A stretch of 64,000 nucleotides of DNA from Pyrus communis. Lineage: Eukaryota > Streptophyta > Magnoliopsida > Rosales > Rosaceae. Under the pieces are notes generated by a model. That model saw nothing but the letters and a program-made list of their open reading frames with translations. It was not told the DNA's origin and made no database searches. The first letter of the stretch is position 1. The number at the start of each line of letters is the position of its first letter. The stretch covers positions 15,275,072 to 15,339,071 of the forward strand of contig NC_084807.1 of assembly GCF_963583255.1 (NCBI RefSeq), read 5' to 3'. Below, piece after piece: positions 56,147-64,000 of this stretch. A program made the position numbers and the translations under genes.

Positions 56147-56830
56147 AGAGTCTTCTTCATAGGACATGTACTCCTATTTAGTGGCTACATGGTGGCAATT
56201 GAGGTTTGCTACCAATGTTAGTGTTCAATCTTTGTAATAGACACCAATGGGAATGGTGTCCTCTAGCCAAAATTCTAGTAGTGCAAATTAGGCGGCCCAT
56301 TGTGTGACTTAGCCGAACTCCCCCTCCCTTTAATGTAAAATATATCATTGTACTTAAAAAAAGAAAAACAATGAATATTGCTTTTCGGGCCTCTAAAATA
56401 AAATATAAAAAATATTATTTCTTTCCCTTTCTCATGCTTTCAAGTCCTTTCCGAATGAATTCAGAAGCTTGTTACTTTCGCATTCAAAATTTTAAAATGC
56501 GTTAGGTGCTAGTCAAGCGACGGACATGGACCTAGCTCTTAGGCGTCTAGGTTGGGCCTAGGTGGTTTTATTAATTTTAATTAAATTTATTATATAACAT
56601 GTAAATGAATGTCTACATATACCTAAAAACGATACATAAGTGTATTGGATACATAAATTGCAAAATAGAATGACATATAAATTATAAAGTAAGGACATAT
56701 TGAAAATATGTGGAACAAACATATAATGATTGTTCATTCAAGTATTCAAAAAGTCTTGTACAATTTATTGAAAAAATTAAATGTAAAACGAAGGTTATCT
56801 ACTTTATGTCTACTGAGAGTCGTGACCTAG
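56147..56830. other. hAT flank and unassigned AT-rich DNA
   Basis: The first part (to about 56283) continues the sequence interrupted by the hAT and ends in CTAGTAGTG, a possible CACTA-type terminus facing the CACTAC at 48472. The rest has no gene or repeat I can name. Confidence 0.45.
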
Positions 56831-57629
56831 CACTACTACGAAACCATTTATTAGTGTCGCTATGATAATCAACAAGAAACGTATATTACTGTTGGATATT
56901 AAGTAAAATGCAACAGAAAATGGATGCAGTGGCGGACATAATAAGCGACATAATTGCTAGCGTCAGGAAATGAATTTTCCGACAGAAAGTACTCTAAAAC
57001 CGACAGAACTTGTGTCGGATATAACTGACAGAGAATATATTAGTAATGAATAAATAAGAGGATTCTCCATCAGATAAAACCGACAGGGCACAAGTTTGAA
57101 ATCTACTCAATTTAGAATATTCTTTTTCTCGTTTCCTTTACGTACAATGTCCTCTCATTTACGCTGCTTCTGTTCTTGATTTTGTACTTCACTTTTCGTG
57201 TGAATATAGAGAGGTAAAGCTTGGCCGGTGCAATTGCTGGAAGTAGCCAAAGTAAATATAAATTGACAAATCCAATCTTCATCCATTAAAAAAAATATTT
57301 TAAATTTACTTGAATACATTGAATTTATTTGCATGTTTACACCAGGCCAAACCAAATCTGAAAAATAAAGTAAAAGAAACAACAAACATTTGTTGACAAC
57401 TTCATCTTCGTCAAAAGACTTGCACCTCATAAACAACTTCATCATTCTCAACTCCGGTCATCGTCTAGAACACAAGCTCACAGACTAGTCTTGGATTTCA
57501 CTATTGCATTTGTGCTGGAATTAAGAAATTAATGAGGAAACAAGATTGATGCATTTTACCTTTTTACGTCGGCAAACTGAGACAGCTGAAATAGGTGAGC
57601 TGGGCTGAGGTCTGCGAAGAAATGAAGGC
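56831..57629. other. CACTA-like terminal segment and unassigned DNA
   Basis: CACTACTACGAAACC at 56831 looks like a CACTA transposon end. It is followed by repeated GTCGG/CCGACAG motifs (56895-57080) resembling subterminal repeats. No opposite end is seen before the Athila insertion at 57630. A 98-codon minus-strand ORF (57451-57155) has no recognisable domain. Confidence 0.45.
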
Positions 57630-59746
57630 TGATGTGATAAAACATAGCACTTAAATTAAACCCTCTTTTTGAAAATTGTAGTATAGATATAAGTAGGGAT
57701 CGTTCTAGGCCGAGGATTAGGAGGGATTGCTAATCTTAATGAAAATTGACTCAAAGATGTGAAAATAGGCTTTAAAACACTTTAAATAAACTCAAAAGAC
57801 TCAAAACAAACTTTAAAGACTCAAAACAACTCAAAACAACCAAACAGACTCAATTTAGACTTTAGGACTCAATTTGGATGAAAATACAATTAGTTTTGAC
57901 TCAAAAGACTCAAAAAAACTCTTTTGGACAGATTTGGAACAAGTAAGAAAAGGGGTTTTGATTTTGGACGAATTTAAAAGAAACCAAGTAACTTAAAACT
58001 TTAAAACAGATTTTGGACGAATTTAAGAAAAACCAATGGATGATGGGATAGCAAAAGGATACTTCTCCACACATGATACATTCAAACATAAATTGATTTC
58101 CAGTTGCTTTTCCGATAAACCATGAACCTCAACACCCCAGATTAACCGTGACATCACTAATTAACCCTCATATTTCCCTTAAGTTAGTGGATTGGATGAC
58201 ATCATACGACAACCCAAAGCATTCTTCAAAAGTTCCCTACATGACATCATAATAGAGATACGGTCAAAGATCATTACGTTCAATAGAAATCATAAGTATT
58301 GACAAAGAACTTGTAACTATGACATCATGATACTCATGCTAGGAATTTACTTAACATGATTGTGAAAACAACCTTAACTACTTGTGAATATAAGTTTGTG
58401 ACGATTATGTGAAACACCCTTATATTCTAGCACCAAATTCAAGCATGCAAATAAAGTAGGCCTCCCTAATCAACATACAAGAATAAGTTATCCATCAAAC
58501 GGTTAAGTAAATTGCATTCACAATTTATGAAATCACAACTGGAATCTATCAACTCATATTATAAATACAATCATGGTTTCAAAGCATCCCTAGGCTAAAA
58601 CGAGTTTAGCCTCTCCTGTTCATAACAAAACTAAGGAAAATAGAATTAAACATTGAAAATAAAAGATAGATTACACCTAAAAACATTCCAACACTCCAAC
58701 TCGAATGAACAAACGCCCAAGGCTTAGTCTTCCTTGTCTTCTTCCTTGCTAAGTCACGGCACAAGGTCTAGGGTGGTTTTATGGATGATTTTCTGGGTTT
58801 TAGATGGATTTAGGCAGGTGTGGTGGTGCGGCAAGGGTTGATGGTGGTGTATGGAGGTTGGGATGAAGGTTTGGAAGTAGGGGAATGATGGAAGGTTGGT
58901 TGCAAGGTTGCAGCAAAGGATGAATTTCTGAATGAATGAATGAATGTTGTGTGGAAGGGTGGTGATTAAATGGTGCGGCATAGGGCTGTTTATATAGGCC
59001 AACTTGGCACACTTAGTGAAGGAGAAGGATTGCACAATCCCATTGAAAAAGGGTTAATTCAAGGCAGAAACCAAAGGGGATTGGGATATGTAGTGCACGA
59101 CATGGATTTAGGGATTTCTAGAAAGTTAGGTGCGGCACACATGTATGGAGAGGATAAGGTGTTCTAGAAGGAGTGTTTAGGGCAGATTCCTAAACCTAAA
59201 GGGACAAGAACATGTGATATAAGAGTAGGAGAAGGATTGCAATTCCTAAACCTACAAGGAATGGTGTTCATGCGACATACACTTGGATAGGACTTCTAGA
59301 AACTGAAATAGGTATTCAAATATGTAATTAATCCCCTCTAATTAGCTAGGTTTAAGTCCTAACCTGATTTGGATAGGATAGGATAGGATAATGTTAGAGT
59401 TAGGAAAGGATAAGGTTGGATAGGATAGGATAAGATAAGGTTGGATAAGGTTCCTTGTTTCTTGCTATTTCCTTATCTTCTTTGCTTTAGGACTTCATCC
59501 ACCAGATTTGTAGCCTTTCCTAGTCCTTCTTGACTTCAATTTCGTCCATCCTCTTTACTGCATGGTTAAGCTATCCAATCCATGCCCAAAAATGCTCCAA
59601 ATAGCCTCAAAATGCACTTTCTTGCTCCTTTTGCCATTAGGACCTAAAAACATATGAAAATAACTTAAAAGACTGAAATACATATTAATTAACTCACTAA
59701 ACGCAAGGAAACAACATAACTAAGTAGCATAAATATGCTCCTATCA
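57630..59746 (-). repeat. LTR E, 3' LTR of the second Athila element (2117 bp)
   Basis: TGATGTGATAAA to TGCTCCTATCA on plus. A minus-strand TATA block (TATATAAAC) lies near 58996-58988. It is the same subfamily as the solo LTR at 52486. Confidence 0.88.
59371..59450. repeat. (GGATA)n-type short repeat in LTR E
   Basis: Runs of GGATA/GGTTGGATA variants occur at 59371-59391 and 59410-59450. Confidence 0.8.
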
Positions 59747-59761
59747 AATTCCCCCACACTT
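59747..59761 (-). other. Polypurine tract of the second Athila element
   Basis: The minus strand reads AAGTGTGGGGGAATT. Confidence 0.9.
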
Positions 59762-61630
59762 AGCTTTAGCTAGTCCTCGAGCAAAACGAAATAAACAAAA
59801 CAAACAAAACACATTCTAGACTTTCCAACATGTACCTCAGGGATTTCCAACGAACATGACACATTAAAGAACATCATTCCACAGTTTTTAGCTTTCTTTA
59901 CACTTCAACAAACACTTAATCATAGTTACTACTTATTAGTTCACATTTTATCAATTAAAACAATGTTTTGAATGTAGTAACATGCCTTAGAGAATTCCCT
60001 CAATTCCTCACTAGAATGCACTCTATTTTCACACAGATTTTCTAACTTCACACCCTACAATAGGTATATGTGAGAAGATTGATGTAGATATGAAGACTAA
60101 CACTCACATATGTTATATCAACGAAAGCATTTTCTGGATTTACGACAATGACATAAATATGATCTCATGAATGGAATGCTACTACTTAGAACGAGAACCA
60201 ATGATTCCATATGCTCATACCAAATTCAAACTCCACATATTGAACACATAACATCAAGATAGAAGTTTAGGGTTGTAACGAGGCTAAGGGTAATGGCTAG
60301 CAAGGAAAGGTAGAGAAAAACAAAGGTTCTTAAAGCAATAGGAAGCCAAGTAATGAAATTGACACTTAAACTCACTTTTAATGGTAGAAATCAACTTTTA
60401 AACACAAGGGAAGACTCATGCAACATTTAGGGTCAAATTTACTCTTTTGGACCATTCCTTCAATAACCAACACTTGTGAGTTCATTCTCACTTATTTCTC
60501 AACTCTTTTTCTTTCTTTTCAACACTTTTCTATTTTCTTTTGATTTTTCCACAAATTTTCTCCCACTCATTTTCCGCCATATATTGACCAAATGAATTCA
60601 ATCTAAGTCGTGCTTCACTATCCTTTAAGAACAAAGGTATGGAAAATCCTAATCTAGGCTAGGTAAGGATAATGTGGCTAACAAAGAAAATAGGCTTGAC
60701 GAGGCTCAAAAGGGTTAATCCTACAATACATATGAAAAGGGATAGGCGTTTTGGCTTTAGCTTGACTAACAACTTCATCTTATTGTATGTTATGCAATCA
60801 ATATCATGCTTTGAATGAAATGGACTTGAGTTCTAGTATTTGGAACTAAAATGATATGCATTCCAAGTAGCAACCAAGCAAAGAATGATGAGATCATGCA
60901 ACGACTTTAGAAAACAAGAAATCACAGATTATACTCTCCAAAGAACGTTATAGGCTCAAGTCTCTCAAGGATGTAGCTTTAGTTTGAGTTTCTTCCTTCA
61001 AGCATGTTACAAAAACTGATTTTCTCTTTGTAATTACATGTGAATTCATAAGCTATAACCATAACCAAGCATAAACCAAAGCATAAATCAATTTCCAGCC
61101 ATGTTTACAACATTCTTTAATAGTCATGCAATTAAAAACCAAATCCTCATCATTGTATTGGAAGGTATCCTAAGACACAAACAAACACACAAAAACAACT
61201 TAAAAACAACTCTTTTTGGGTTTTTCAAAACTGTTTTGTAATTTTTTTGTAAATTTTCGGATTTTCTGATCAAAAGACATAAAAACACTTCAAAACACTC
61301 TAAAACACTTCAAAACAGTGAGAAACAACATTATAAGTGATAGGTGATAAAATCCCACGAAAATCATGTAAAATCATGCAAAAGCAAACTGTTTACCCCC
61401 CACACTTAAATCAAACATTGTCCTCAATGTTTCAAACAACGACTCACATCCAAACAAACAATATAAACGAACTAACATGACAAAATAAAAATAATAAAGA
61501 GATTGAGATTGAGGAACGCAAATCTGATTTTGTTACATGAATTGGTGAATCGCTCAAATCCTCTCTAGTTGAATGGATGGGTTGCCTCCCAAGAAGCGCT
61601 TGCTTTAACGTCGTGCAGCCGGATGAACAT
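59762..61630 (-). other. 3' non-coding region of the second Athila element
   Basis: No ORF is supported. It is collinear with 20051-21953 of the complete element read in reverse, including the conserved post-pol segment at about 61570-61625. No antisense extra gene is present here. Confidence 0.75.
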
Positions 61631-61641
61631 TCTTCTTATCC

Positions 61642-64000
61642 TCACTTGGAGCCCACGGCATGGAGGGTGATGTCCTCCACAACTTGCCCTTCAACATTTG
61701 CATAATAGGGCTTCAAACGATGCCCATTCACCTTGAATTCTTGGCCATTCCTCAAGCTTTGGATTTGAACTGCACCATGTGGAAAAACATTAGTAACAAC
61801 AAAAGGTCCAATCCACTTAGAACGTAACTTGCTAGGAAATAAACGAAGGCGGGAATTAAAAAGTAAAACTTTTTGCCCTATGGAGAATGTTTTGCTTCGG
61901 ATCATCTTGTCATGGAAAGCTTTGGTCTTTTCCTTGTAAATGCAAGCATTCTCATATGCTTCACGCCAAAGCTCCTCAAGTTCATTTAATTGCAACTTTC
62001 TATGCATTCCAGCCTCATCTATGTCCATGTTGAATGTCTTGATTACCCAATGAGCCTTGTGTTCTAACTCCACGGGGAGATGACATGGTTTGCCATAGAC
62101 TAGCCGAAAAGGGGACATGCCTATGGGTGTCTTGTAAGCCGTTCCATAAGCCTATAATGCATCCTCCAAATGCACACTCCAATCTTTTCTTGTTGGTCCA
62201 ACGGTCTTTTCCAAGATTTGCTTGATTTCTCTATTGGATACCTCGGCTTGGCCATTAGTTTGGGGATGGTAAGGTGTTGAAACCTTATGTGTGACTTGAT
62301 ACTTCTTGAGCAAGGCCTCTATGGTACGATTGCAAAAGTGAGACCCTCCATCACTAATAAGCACTCGAGGCATCCCAAATCTAGCAAAAATGTTAGTCTT
62401 TATAAAATTTGCAACAACTCTAGAATCATTAGTACGGGTGGCCTCGCCTTCCACCCATTTTGAGACATAATCCACCGCAAGCAAAATATAAGTAAAACCA
62501 AACGAAGATGGGAAAGGGCCCATGAAATCAATGCCCCAAACATAAAAAATTTCAACATTAAAGATGGGTGTTTGCGGTATTTGGTCCCTTGCACCTATAT
62601 TTCCCATTCGTTGACAACGATCACAAGTTAAACAAAAAGTTCTAGCATCTTTAAAGATTGTAGGCCAATAAAAACCACATTCTAACACCTTAAGGGCAGT
62701 GCTTTGTGTGCCAAAATGGCCACCACATGCATAAGTGTGACAAAAGGTTAGAATCGAATTAAACTCACAATCAAGCACACAACGACGCACTATCTGATCT
62801 GCACAAAACTTCCACAAATATGGGTCATCCCATACATAAAACCGTGCCTCTTTCCTTAATTTATCACGTTGGTGCCTAGCTAGGGTACTTGGAACACGTT
62901 TTGACACCAAAAAATTGACCAAATCGGCATACCGAGGTTCACATACCTTAATGGACAGCAATTGCTCATCAAGGAATGTCTCTTGGATGAGTAAAGAGTC
63001 CTCATTGCACACCAAACGACTTAGATGATCAGCAACCACGTTCTCACTTCCTTTCTTGTCTCGAATTTCAATGAGCCTTGGTTTGGCCTCCTTTTTGGTG
63101 AATAAGTACCTAAGAGTTGCATGGTCAGAATATACAATCACTTTAGTGCCAAGTAAATATGAACGAAACTTATCTAAAGCAAACACAATGGCAAGAAGTT
63201 CTTTTTCAGTGGTAGAGTAGTTTAATTGAGCATCATTTAAGGTCTGGGAAGCATAATATATGACGTGTGGTTGCTTGTTCTTCCTTCGGCCCAAAACAAC
63301 CCCTATTGCATAGTCGGATGCATCGCACATTAGCTCAAAAGGCAACATCCAATCTGGTGGAATGATGATGGGTGCCGTGGTAAGCATGTCTTTGAGATGC
63401 TTGAATGCCTTCTCACACTCCTCGTTGAACTCAAAAACCACTTTTTTTTGTAGGAGACGGCATAGGGGTTGTGCAATCTTGGAGAAATCCTTGATAAATC
63501 GCCTATAGAATCCTGCATGGCCAAGAAAAGAACGAACCTCTCTAACTGAACTAGGAGAGGGTAAGTAACGTACAAGATCTATTTTAGACTTATCAACTTC
63601 AATTCTTTTTTCAGAGATAATATGACCCAAAACTATGCCTTGTTTAACCATAAAATAACATTTTTCCCAATTCAAAACAAGGTTAGTTTTCATGCATCTT
63701 TTCAAGATTAAAGTAGGATTATGCAAACAATCATCAAATGAGTCTCCAAACACACTAAAGTCGTCCATAAACATTTCAATTATCTTCTCAACATAATCCG
63801 AGAATATACTTACCATGCATCGTTGGAAAGTGGCGGGTGCATTGCATAAACCAAATGGCATACGACGATATGCAAAAGTACCAAATGGACAAGTAAAGGT
63901 CGTCTTTTCTTGATCATCCGGAGCTATGACAATTTGATTATAACCCAAATAACCATCAAGAAAGCAATAAAAAGAATGACCGGCTAACCTTTCAAGCATT
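61642..64000 (-). pseudogene. pol: Athila RT (part), RNase H and integrase, one nonsense codon
   Basis: One minus-strand frame, open from the window edge to TAG 62154-62152 and then on to TAA 61644-61642. RT shows the FMDD active site (63771-63760) after [14 protein letters not shown]. RNase H has [28 protein letters not shown] and VVADHLSR, but about 11 residues are missing in frame near 63072 compared with the copy at 18600. Integrase has the HHCC domain (HTYACGGHF to CLTCDRC), [14 protein letters not shown] and GQAEVSN. The stop falls in the integrase just after LEDAL. It is the least damaged pol in the window. Confidence 0.9.

Larger units (their letters stand above)
57630..64000 (-). mobile_element. 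Second Athila-lineage element, 3' half
   Basis: On the minus strand, pol (64000 to 61642) is followed by a 3' non-coding region, a polypurine tract (59761-59747) and a 3' LTR (59746-57630). The five bases before it on the plus strand are AAGGC, the expected target duplication. The 5' part, including gag and the other LTR, lies outside the window. Its pol is clearly related to that of the complete element at 12122-24332, but the LTR subfamily differs. Confidence 0.9.

Overview
This is a gene-poor, repeat-dense stretch of a plant nuclear genome. I see no intact host gene. Nearly all 64 kb is explained by LTR retrotransposons of the Ty3/gypsy Athila and Tat lineages, one hAT DNA transposon, a Cassandra TRIM and fragments of CACTA-like elements. 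The 5S-bearing Cassandra LTRs, the tRNA-Asp type primer sites and the element mix fit a eudicot. The Cassandra LTR text looks like that of Rosaceae (apple/pear/Prunus relatives), but that is an inference by eye. The setting is probably pericentromeric or other heterochromatin.

Layout. 1-2822: right part of a minus-strand Athila-like derivative that has lost gag-pol but keeps an extra gene fragment, a primer binding site and a 5' LTR. 2823-3957: unassigned LTR-like DNA. 3958-47551: a 5'-truncated Tat-lineage element on the plus strand (gag, protease, RT, two RNase H domains, integrase), followed by a spliced antisense plant-mobile-domain (PMD) gene and a 3' LTR. Two elements split it. The first is a complete plus-strand Athila element (12122-24332, TSD CCTTG) inside an exon of the antisense gene. 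The second is a 19.3-kb minus-strand Athila-derived composite (27604-46894, TSD GCGAG) inside the 3' LTR.

The composite holds four LTRs (A 27604-29636, B 33516-36193, truncated C 41265-42585, D 44904-46894), no reverse transcriptase, two intact gag-derived ORFs, and three copies of an antisense coiled-coil gene with its own TATA promoter. One of those copies (42883-43575) is intact. The antisense gene, also present in broken form at 1-450, is the most unusual cargo in the window.

47552-57629: AT-rich DNA holding a 7.6-kb hAT element (48544-56138, TSD GTCACAAT). The hAT in turn contains a three-LTR Cassandra array (48968-49950, TSD TTTAA) and an Athila solo LTR (52486-54485, TSD AGAAC) inserted in a transposase exon. 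CACTA-like termini lie on either side of the hAT and at 56831. 57630-64000: 3' LTR, 3' non-coding region and integrase/RNase H/RT part of another minus-strand Athila element that runs off the window.

Insertion order can be read from the nesting. The Tat element is older than its two guests, and the hAT is older than its Cassandra and solo-LTR passengers. The pol genes are dead: most breaks are single stop codons of the kind left by C-to-T decay of methylated DNA, with a few frameshifts and short deletions. The non-autonomous composite has kept intact ORFs while every autonomous pol in the window is broken.
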